This document shows positions 1 through 5,722 of a DNA stretch of 6,321 bases, in pieces. A model generated the notes under the pieces. The model was not told where the DNA came from and did no database searches. It saw only the letters and a list, made by a program, of their open reading frames with translations. The stretch comes from Opitutus sp. GAS368. GTDB taxonomy: Bacteria > Verrucomicrobiota > Verrucomicrobiae > Opitutales > UBA953. The position numbers and the translations under genes were made by a program. Position 1 is the first letter of the stretch. Every line of letters begins with the position of its first letter. Location of the stretch: contig CALQQQ010000071.1 of the NCBI GenBank assembly GCA_943332745.1, positions 1-6,321 of the forward strand, written 5' to 3'.

Positions 1-580
1 AGAGAATCGTGTCGTCGGAAAAAGCCTTCTCGAACTTGTCCTTGTCGAGGATGGCGATGTACGGATCGAACGCACCGTTGGGAATCGCAGCCAGGCGGAG
101 GCCGTCCACCTGGACGCCGATACGCTGTCCTTTCTTGACGGTGACCTTATAGTAATCGACGTCCTCGGCGAGGACCACACCTTCGACCGTCTGGTTCATC
201 GCGATAGCCTGGGCGGTGGCGAAGTCGCTGTTCGGCTCCTTCTCGTCCACGTTCGGGAAGGGGCTCGCGAAGAACTGGCTCATGTGCGAGAGTCCGGACT
301 TCGTGCGGACGCGCATGACGTGGTTGCCGGCGCGGACGCTCGGGTCGATCGCCAAGGTGAGCTCGACCTTATTCGTCGCGCGGCTCTCGACGGACTTCAC
401 CTTGAAGCCCGGGGTGTAGAACATGAGGTCCTCGAAGTCTTCGAGGCGGGCGCCGCTGAGCGTCAGCTTGACGTCGGCACCGATCTGGCCGCCGTGCGGC
501 TTCAAGGTGGAAACATCAGGATAGGCACCCCACGCGACGAGCGGGGCGGTGATGAGCGCAGCAAGGTGACGGAACTTCAT
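1..580 (-). CDS. Secreted PPC-domain protein, N-terminal 193 residues (3' end off window)
   Basis: The gene starts at the ATG read from 580 down (MKFRHLAALITAPLVAWGAY...) and stays open to base 1, so its C-terminus is missing. Residues 1-19 are a Sec signal peptide with a basic start, a hydrophobic core and likely cleavage near WGA-YPDV. Residues 20-108 look like an Ig-like beta domain, with the STLKPHGGQIGADVKLTLSG opening typical of Planctomycetota/Verrucomicrobiota proteins of this kind. Residues 115-193 look like a bacterial pre-peptidase C-terminal (PPC) beta-sandwich: EPNSDFATAQAI, then EDVDYYKVTVKKGQRIGVQV and FDPYIAILD, matching the usual EPN..A..., DVD.(Y/F), KGQ and DP.L.L.D pattern. 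These domains are carried on large secreted or surface proteins and probably bind or stabilise; no catalytic residue is visible. It follows the DUF1501 gene by 71 bases and is probably co-transcribed. There is no clear Shine-Dalgarno before the ATG (CGTTTTT precedes it). PPC is a fold-level call; the full-length function is unknown. Confidence 0.85.
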   Translation of the reverse strand, partial: MKFRHLAALITAPLVAWGAYPDVSTLKPHGGQIGADVKLTLSGARLEDFEDLMFYTPGFKVKSVESRATNKVELTLAIDPSVRAGNHVMRVRTKSGLSHMSQFFASPFPNVDEKEPNSDFATAQAIAMNQTVEGVVLAEDVDYYKVTVKKGQRIGVQVDGLRLAAIPNGAFDPYIAILDKDKFEKAFSDDTIL

Positions 581-651
581 AAAAACGTTTCAGCGGGGCG
601 CAGCCCGCCCGCCGCGCCGTGAAGGGCGGCGGATGGGGATTAGGCGCCGGA
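581..651. other. Intercistronic spacer between DUF1501 and PPC genes, with a small hairpin
   Basis: This 71-base GC-rich spacer sits between two same-strand genes. It holds a possible 7-bp stem (CCGCCGC at 609-615 with GCGGCGG at 626-632, 10-base loop). No T-run follows on either strand, so it does not look like an intrinsic terminator. It might stabilise mRNA ends or be chance in GC-rich DNA. No promoter is evident, which supports co-transcription of the two genes. Confidence 0.3.
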
Positions 652-1983
652 TTAGGCGAGCCAGTCGGTCATGATGCGACCGCCGTTGACGATATCGATC
701 GGACGGCCGCCGTCGGACATGATGCGCTTCTCGGAGTTGATGCCGAGGACGCGGTACATGGTCCTCGCCAAGTCTTCCGGGCCGACCGCATCGCGGTCCG
801 GCTCGCCACCGAGAGCGTCGGAGGCGCCGTGGATGTAGCCTTCCTTCATGCCACCGCCAGCCATGGCGACGGAGAAGACGCGCGGCCAGTGGTCGCGGCC
901 ATTGGTTCCGTTAATCTTCGGGGTGCGGCCGAACTCGGAGCTCACGAGGACGAGCGTGCGCTTGAGCATGCCGCGGTCCTGGAGGTCGTTGATGAGGCGG
1001 GCGAAAGCTTGGTCGAACTGCGGAGCCTGGCCATCGAAGGCGCCCTTGATGTTCGAGTGGTGGTCCCAGCCGCCGAAGGTCACGGAGACCATACGGACGC
1101 CAGCCTCGACGAGGCGGCGGGCGAGGAGGAAGCGCTGACCGGCGGTGTTACGACCGTATTCGTCGCGGAGCTTCTCGGATTCCTTGCTGAGGTCGAAGGC
1201 CTCACGGGCCTTGGCGCTGCTGACGAGGCCGTAAGCGGCCTGCTGGAAGCTGTCCATGGCGCCGATGGCGTCGGACTTTTCGGTGGCGCGGAAATGTTCA
1301 TCGACGGCGGACAGCATGCTGCGGCGGCGATCGAAGCGCTGGGTGGTGACGTCCTTCGGGGCGAGGAGGTCGCGGACAGCGAAGTTCGCCGAGGCGGGAT
1401 CGCTACCGAGCGCGAACGGACCGAAGGCGCTGCTCATGTAGCCAGTTCCCTGCTCGGGGATGCTCTGGCTCGGGACAACGACGTAGGGCGGCAGGTTATT
1501 GCGACTGCCCTGCTCGTGCGAGATGATGGAGCCGTAGCTCGGGAACTTGATGGCCGGGCTCGGACGGTAGCCGGTGAACATGTTGTGCGTGCCACGTTCG
1601 TGGGCCGCTTCGCCGTGCGTCATCGAACGGACGACGGTCAGCTTGTTCATGATCTTCGCGATGTTGACGAACTTCTCGCCGACGTATTCGCCGGGGACGG
1701 AGGTCTTAATCGGGGTGTACGGGCCGCGGTAATCGGGCGAGGCGAAAGGCTTCGGATCCCAGGACTCGTGCTGCGCCATGCCGCCGGGCAGGTAGATGTG
1801 AATCACGGAGTCGGCCATCGCGCTGAAAGACTCGACGCTGGGGATCGCCGACGCCTTCAAGCGGAGCATGTTCGGCAAGCTCAGGCCGAGCGTGCCGACC
1901 ATGCCGATGTGCATGAAGTCGCGGCGGCTTAGCGCGTTGAGAATGTCGGGATGGTTTCCTTCACAATTGCGATGGAGTTTCAT
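652..1983 (-). CDS. DUF1501 family protein, Tat-exported
   Basis: Complete 443-residue protein of the DUF1501 family, which is related to the alkaline phosphatase/sulfatase fold and is common in Planctomycetota and Verrucomicrobiota, often near DUF1549/DUF1553 and PPC genes. No biochemical reaction is firmly established for it. Residues 19-23 (SRRDF) followed by a hydrophobic stretch (24-40) form a twin-arginine signal, so it should be folded before export. Family landmarks follow in order: VIHIYLPGGMAQHESWDPKP (60-79), RSMTHGEAAHERGTHNMFTG (119-138), FGGWDHHSN (303-311), LVLVSSEFGRTPKINGTNGR (344-363) with DHWP (364-367), and GPEDLARTMYRVLG (401-414) near the C-terminus. His/Asp-rich motifs such as GGWDHH and GRDHWP resemble metal-site segments of the fold. 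I chose the ATG at 1983; an in-frame TTG at 2025 would add 14 residues before the Tat signal without a better ribosome site. It is promoter-proximal in its operon, ahead of the PPC gene. Confidence 0.93.
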   Translation of the reverse strand: MKLHRNCEGNHPDILNALSRRDFMHIGMVGTLGLSLPNMLRLKASAIPSVESFSAMADSVIHIYLPGGMAQHESWDPKPFASPDYRGPYTPIKTSVPGEYVGEKFVNIAKIMNKLTVVRSMTHGEAAHERGTHNMFTGYRPSPAIKFPSYGSIISHEQGSRNNLPPYVVVPSQSIPEQGTGYMSSAFGPFALGSDPASANFAVRDLLAPKDVTTQRFDRRRSMLSAVDEHFRATEKSDAIGAMDSFQQAAYGLVSSAKAREAFDLSKESEKLRDEYGRNTAGQRFLLARRLVEAGVRMVSVTFGGWDHHSNIKGAFDGQAPQFDQAFARLINDLQDRGMLKRTLVLVSSEFGRTPKINGTNGRDHWPRVFSVAMAGGGMKEGYIHGASDALGGEPDRDAVGPEDLARTMYRVLGINSEKRIMSDGGRPIDIVNGGRIMTDWLA

Positions 1984-2202
1984 GGGGCGTGCAGGGGGGT
2001 GCCTTTGAGACAGTTGGATGACCAAGAGGTTGCGATTAAAATTTAATTAATTGTGTATAAAGAGACAGCCCATGAAAAATGGCGGCAAACGACTGATAGT
2101 AATCTTTAAAAATAGTTATATGACCGTTTTGGTCCAATCTACCTTTTGACAGTGCTGAAACGCAGGGATAAAAAAGGGGACCCCACCCTGCAACCTGACT
2201 TT
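1984..2202. promoter_or_regulatory. Divergent AT-rich intergenic regulatory region
   Basis: This 219-base gap separates the minus-strand DUF1501 operon from the plus-strand coiled-coil operon and must carry both promoters. Its centre (about 2031-2125) is strikingly AT-rich against the GC-rich genes and contains the 8-base palindrome TTAATTAA (2043-2050). A short inverted repeat GACC-GTTTT-GGTC (2122-2134) could be a weak operator half-site pair, but 4-bp arms are not strong evidence. For the minus strand I found only weak candidates: TTGGAC (complement of 2132-2137), 17 bases, then TATTTT; and a TATACA-like -10 near 2056-2061 with no good -35. No small gene or RNA was recognised here. Confidence 0.6.
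2146..2174 (+). promoter_or_regulatory. Candidate sigma70-type promoter for the coiled-coil/lipoprotein operon
   Basis: A perfect -35 hexamer TTGACA (2146-2151) is followed after exactly 17 bases by TAAAAA (2169-2174), a 4-of-6 match to TATAAT. Transcription would begin around 2181-2183, giving a leader of about 20 bases before the ATG at 2203. The -35 overlaps an alternative TTG start at 2146, so if this promoter is real the longer reading cannot be translated from it. The -10 is imperfect, hence moderate confidence. Confidence 0.5.
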
Positions 2203-4719
2203 ATGACTACCCAAGACGCCCCTCCCGAGGAAACAAAGACCCTAGCCTGGGGCTTCCGCCTGACCTTGCTCGCTTCGGCGCTCTTCATCGCCGGCTGCTC
2301 GGCCTTCTTCTCGGTCCGCGGGCTTGGCCTGCTCTTCGTGGGCTCCGAAGTCGCGGTCATGGTGATGGCCGCCTCGCTCGAGGTCGGCAAGCTGGTCGCA
2401 GCATCGTTCCTCTACCGCTACTGGGACCAGGTCAACGGGGCCCTCCGCTTCTACCTGACGCTCGCGGTCGTGCTGCTCATCGGCATCACCTCCCTCGGCA
2501 ACTACGGCTACCTTGCCCGCGCCTACGAGAAGACCACGACGCAGATCCAACGCAACGAACTCGAGATTGCCTCCCTTGAGAAGGAAATCGTCGAGACCCA
2601 GCGTCGCATTGATGATTCCCGCGGTCGTAATAACCTTCTCAGCACGGCCAGCCGCGAGGACCTCATCAAGGCGCAGAGCCGCCTGACGCAGGCCAACGAC
2701 GCGCTCACCGCGGCCCTCGCCCGCCTGCAGGAAAGACGCCGATCGATCGACGCGCGCCGCGCCGCCGACGTCACCGCGCCCACGCAGCGCGCCGGCCTCC
2801 GTTCCGCGACCCTTGCGAAATCCATCGCCGCCGAGGAGTCCTCAGTCGCTGGTCTCAACGAACGCATCAAAGTGCTCGACCAGGCCGTATCGGCCTACAC
2901 CGCGCAGGGCACCACCAGCCAGTTCCTCTTCTTTGATAAGGACAACGTGCGCAAGGGCCAGGAACTCCGTGCCGAACAGAAGCCCGAGCGAGACGCGATC
3001 GCGGCGAAGTTCGCAGAATTCGCCACCCGCATCGAACGTCTGCGTGCCGAGCAGGCCCGCCTCGATGCCGACAGCGGCAAGGAAGTCTCCGGACTTCGCC
3101 AGCAGTTCGCGGAGGAACATACGCGCATCGACGCCGAGGAGAAGGAGCTGCGCAAGGCCAGCACCGCCACGATCGGTGACCTCGAGCGGCAGCTCGCCGC
3201 CCTTCAGCAACAGGGCCAGGGCAAGGTCACGATCAGCGACGCCGAGATCGAAAAACTCCACAAGACCGTCTCCGACCGGAACAAACAGATCCACGACCTC
3301 CGCGACCAGATCGCCGCCTCCGACATCGGCTCCTATCGCTTCGTCGCCCGTGCCTTTGAAGCCGAAGCCGACGACGTGGTGAAATGGCTGATGCTCGCGC
3401 TCGTCGCCGTGTTCGACCCGCTCGCCGTGACACTCGTCGTGGCCTTCAACATGGCCGTCCAAGGCCGTCGGAAAAAACTGGTCGCCGGCGAACAGGCCGC
3501 CACGGGAAACCGGGCGCAAGGTTCCCGCCCGTGGTCGAAAGCGGAGCTCACCATCATCACTATCCTGGCCGCGGCGCTCGCCTTACTCGGCGCCTGGGTC
3601 TGGACCTTAGAAAGCAGCACGCCCGTCAGGCGAACGAGCGTCGGCAACATCGGTGCGATTCCCGACGACAGCTTCGCGGTGATGACGTTACGCCCCGACG
3701 AACTCCGCCAGAAAAGCACCAAGGCCTTCCCTGAATGGCTCGAACGCACCGGTGGCAAAGGCATGTCGGCCGCGTTCGCCGAACTCCTGAAGAACGGCCT
3801 TGATGCGCACTCCGAAATCCGGGTCTTCGCCAAATTTCCCGACGCCGTCGGCACCTCGGCCACCGTCAAGCACCCCGCGATGCTGTGCGGAGCGGTCTTC
3901 CACGTGACCGATTCCGCCATGGCCGAAGCGGCCCTTTCCCGTATCGCCGACCAGATGAACGAAGCGGTCCGCGGCGACTCCCGAAGACCGCCGTCGAACC
4001 TCATCCGAAACCGGGCGATGATCAAGCATGGGGAGGGCCGTTACATGGACCCGGAAGGCGGCTTTTTTACCTTTGGTCTGACGAACCGGACCGCCATCAT
4101 CTTAGTTGAGTTCGAAGGAAATCCTCGCGCCCCCTGCGTGGAACAGGAAATCCGCCAGTGCCTGGTGCGTCCTGAGAAACGGACGTTGCGCACCGGCGAG
4201 AAGGCGCGCGAACGCCTGCCGGCCTACGTCGGCGAACAGCCAGGGGCCTTGACGCTCTGGCTCGACGCCAGCCGCTTCTTCCGGCGCCTCCCGATGAGCG
4301 CCGCGACCCGTCGCAACTATGAGCAGCTACAGCCATCCCTCGATTTCGAGGTGCTGCTCTCGCTCGATGCCTCCGGCAATGACTCACTCGTGCTCGGCGG
4401 AAAGTACCTCTACCAGTTCGACCGTTTCGTTGAAGGCTCGCCGCGACCGCCGATGGCAATCCTCGCCAAAATCAGCCCTCCCAAGGAGACGGACCTAGCC
4501 TGGAAACTCATCAACCGAGGCGTCGACACGCTCGACTTCGAGTCGATGGTGGAACGCATGCGTGGCGCGCTCGGAGACGATCGCAACGCCCTCACCCGAC
4601 GAGTCGTGGTAGAGAAATCCGTCCCTTCCGCCCGCGAGGCGAAGTTCACGATGAACGCACGTTTCGACCCCAAGGCCGGCCCGCCCCTCCTCGCGGCGAT
4701 ATCCCTCCTCGCACCTTGA
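2203..4719 (+). CDS. Large membrane-anchored coiled-coil protein with phage-like membrane module and exported C-terminal domain
   Basis: This 838-residue protein has no named function that I recognise. Three hydrophobic segments (about 18-38, 43-70, 81-104) contain the motif AGCSAFFSV (30-38) and a TSLGNYGYL segment (96-104). A long, charged heptad-like coiled coil covers about 105-235, 251-335 and 346-375, broken near FLFFDKDNVR (241-250) and QGQGKVTISD (337-346). A fourth segment, WLMLALVAVFDPLAV (395-409) onward to about 418, is followed by the basic loop GRRKK (421-425), then a fifth segment (449-469) and a C-terminal domain of about 355 residues beginning GAIPDDSFAVMTLRP. The basic 421-448 loop should be cytoplasmic, which places both the coiled coil and the C-terminal domain outside the inner membrane. 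From memory, the membrane modules resemble uncharacterised coil-containing proteins of marine phages; the C-terminal domain faintly recalls DUF3352/DUF4836-type exported domains. I preferred ATG 2203 over TTG 2146 because a candidate -35 overlaps the latter; no Shine-Dalgarno decides it. It is co-transcribed with the lipoprotein gene 13 bases downstream. Confidence 0.85.
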   Translation: MTTQDAPPEETKTLAWGFRLTLLASALFIAGCSAFFSVRGLGLLFVGSEVAVMVMAASLEVGKLVAASFLYRYWDQVNGALRFYLTLAVVLLIGITSLGNYGYLARAYEKTTTQIQRNELEIASLEKEIVETQRRIDDSRGRNNLLSTASREDLIKAQSRLTQANDALTAALARLQERRRSIDARRAADVTAPTQRAGLRSATLAKSIAAEESSVAGLNERIKVLDQAVSAYTAQGTTSQFLFFDKDNVRKGQELRAEQKPERDAIAAKFAEFATRIERLRAEQARLDADSGKEVSGLRQQFAEEHTRIDAEEKELRKASTATIGDLERQLAALQQQGQGKVTISDAEIEKLHKTVSDRNKQIHDLRDQIAASDIGSYRFVARAFEAEADDVVKWLMLALVAVFDPLAVTLVVAFNMAVQGRRKKLVAGEQAATGNRAQGSRPWSKAELTIITILAAALALLGAWVWTLESSTPVRRTSVGNIGAIPDDSFAVMTLRPDELRQKSTKAFPEWLERTGGKGMSAAFAELLKNGLDAHSEIRVFAKFPDAVGTSATVKHPAMLCGAVFHVTDSAMAEAALSRIADQMNEAVRGDSRRPPSNLIRNRAMIKHGEGRYMDPEGGFFTFGLTNRTAIILVEFEGNPRAPCVEQEIRQCLVRPEKRTLRTGEKARERLPAYVGEQPGALTLWLDASRFFRRLPMSAATRRNYEQLQPSLDFEVLLSLDASGNDSLVLGGKYLYQFDRFVEGSPRPPMAILAKISPPKETDLAWKLINRGVDTLDFESMVERMRGALGDDRNALTRRVVVEKSVPSAREAKFTMNARFDPKAGPPLLAAISLLAP

Positions 4720-4732
4720 TCCGGACGCAGCA

Positions 4733-5665
4733 ATGAAACCAGGAGCCTTGCTCATCGCTTGGTCGCTCGCCGCGGCCATCATGCTCGGCGGCTGCGCCTC
4801 CACCTCCTCCGGTAACGACGGAAAGGTCGTGGCGACTTCGGCTGCCGAAAAGAATTCATCCACCGGCAACATCAAGATCGAAACAGATTGCGCGGTCAAA
4901 GACGTGAAGCGACCGCCGAAGAAGGCAGTCGCCCGAGAGCCGGGCAAATCCGCGGCGAAGCGGAAGCCCGAAGCCGAGACGGCCGCGATGAAGCCAGCCG
5001 CGGCACCGATGACGCCGGAAGCGGCCCTCGCCAAGGCCATTGCCGAAAATAGTTCATCCACCGGCGCCAGCAAGATCCGGCCAGATGGCGCGCCCAAAGA
5101 CGTGAAGCGACCGCCGAACAAGGCAGTCGCCCGAGAGCCGGACAAGTCGTCGGCGAAGCGGAAGCCCGAAGCCGAGACCGCCGCGCTAAAGCCAGCCGCG
5201 GCACCGATGACGCCGGAAGCAGCCCTCGCCAAGGCCATTGCCGAAGAGAAAGCTTACGACCAAGGGCTACGCCAACGCTTCGGCGTCTCCACCGACCTGG
5301 ACCTGGGCGGCCTGCTTTCTCCAGAAGAAGCCAAGGAAGCGACTCGACTCCATGCCGTCACCGAGGCCGCCCGACGACGGTTACGCTTGGCGGATAAAGG
5401 CCCCAAAACACTTCCTGCCGACGTGAGAACCCTCTCTATTAAAGGTCCGAACGATATTCAGCCCATAGACGCCTCCGTTAAGGCGACAGCCAGCCTGCCG
5501 ACGATTCCGGAAGCAGGCACGACGGCCCCCGCGAAGACGCAGACGGCCCTCCATCTCGGCGGCTGGCTCCTGGACGAGAAAGCCCACCAAGCCTGGCGCG
5601 AGAAGCAGCTCGCCAAGCTGGCCGCGGTCAAGAACCAGCCGACGCCGGCTCCGGCCGTGAAGTGA
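4733..5665 (+). CDS. Repeat-containing Pro/Ala/Lys-rich lipoprotein
   Basis: This 310-residue protein starts with a lipoprotein signal: MKPG, a hydrophobic core, and the lipobox LGGC with the acylated cysteine at residue 21. Residue +2 is Ala, so the usual Asp inner-membrane retention signal is absent and outer-membrane sorting is plausible. Residues 39-104 and 105-170 are a direct 66-residue duplication rich in Lys, Pro and Ala, each ending MTPEAALAKAIA; it is probably extended or disordered. The C-terminal part (171-310) is more structured-looking and holds two related LGG motifs (191-205 and 275-289), ending in a Pro/Ala tail. No known domain was recognised. It begins 13 bases after the membrane coiled-coil gene stops, with no promoter between, so the two form an operon and may act together in the envelope. 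A basic, Pro-rich linker after a lipid anchor could reach toward peptidoglycan, but this is inference. Confidence 0.85.
   Translation: MKPGALLIAWSLAAAIMLGGCASTSSGNDGKVVATSAAEKNSSTGNIKIETDCAVKDVKRPPKKAVAREPGKSAAKRKPEAETAAMKPAAAPMTPEAALAKAIAENSSSTGASKIRPDGAPKDVKRPPNKAVAREPDKSSAKRKPEAETAALKPAAAPMTPEAALAKAIAEEKAYDQGLRQRFGVSTDLDLGGLLSPEEAKEATRLHAVTEAARRRLRLADKGPKTLPADVRTLSIKGPNDIQPIDASVKATASLPTIPEAGTTAPAKTQTALHLGGWLLDEKAHQAWREKQLAKLAAVKNQPTPAPAVK
4847..5044 (+). repeat. Tandem repeat unit 1 (198 bp, 66 codons)
   Basis: First copy of an in-frame direct duplication inside the lipoprotein gene, encoding residues 39-104. Hand alignment with unit 2 gives 21 base differences in 198 (about 89% identity) and 12 amino-acid differences in 66. 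This copy carries the only cysteine of the mature chain beyond the lipidated one (Cys53, where unit 2 has Gly). Confidence 0.95.
5045..5242 (+). repeat. Tandem repeat unit 2 (198 bp, 66 codons)
   Basis: Second copy, directly abutting the first and encoding residues 105-170. The first 17 codons hold 12 of the 21 differences, while the segment from KDVKRPP to AKAIA is nearly unchanged. The pattern suggests an unequal-crossover or slippage duplication followed by uneven divergence. Confidence 0.95.
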
Positions 5666-5676
5666 CCAGGCGCAAA

Positions 5677-5702
5677 AAAGGCGCGGCCAACGCCGCGCCT
5701 TT
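5677..5702. terminator. Bidirectional intrinsic terminator between convergent genes
   Basis: A perfect 11-bp stem (AAAGGCGCGGC at 5677-5687 with its complement at 5692-5702) closes a 4-base CAAC loop. It starts 12 bases after the lipoprotein stop and ends 21 bases before the DUF1080 stop. Read on the minus strand the hairpin ends in six T (three inside the stem), a good terminator for the DUF1080 gene. Read on the plus strand it is followed by the T-rich TTTCTCTTGTT, adequate for the lipoprotein operon. Confidence 0.9.
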
Positions 5703-5722
5703 CTCTTGTTAGGATCGGACGA

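Noticed and set aside
216..622. Two plus-strand open frames (67 and 112 codons) near the left edge
   Set aside because: They are antisense to the PPC-domain gene, which has a signal peptide and recognisable motifs.
619..1932. 437-codon open frame on the plus strand across the DUF1501 gene
   Set aside because: It is antisense to a convincing DUF1501 protein with family motifs throughout. Long antisense frames are common in GC-rich genes, and the product (Ala/Gly/Val/Asp/Arg-rich) resembles no protein.
1984..2025. TTG start at 2025 for the DUF1501 protein
   Set aside because: It adds 14 residues before the Tat signal without a ribosome site; ATG 1983 gives a normal family N-terminus.
2275..2310. 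Lipobox-like LFIAGC in the coiled-coil protein
   Set aside because: The cysteine lies inside the first membrane segment of a multi-pass protein, and the N-terminus before it is acidic and not signal-like. It is better read as part of the AGCSAFFSV motif.
2842..4029. Several overlapping minus-strand open frames of 113-230 codons
   Set aside because: They lie antisense to the 838-residue protein, whose membrane, coiled-coil and domain pattern is continuous. No motif or start signal supports them.
4495..5238. 247-codon open frame on the minus strand, with its own internal repeat
   Set aside because: It is antisense to the coiled-coil and lipoprotein genes, and its repeat is only the mirror of the lipoprotein duplication.
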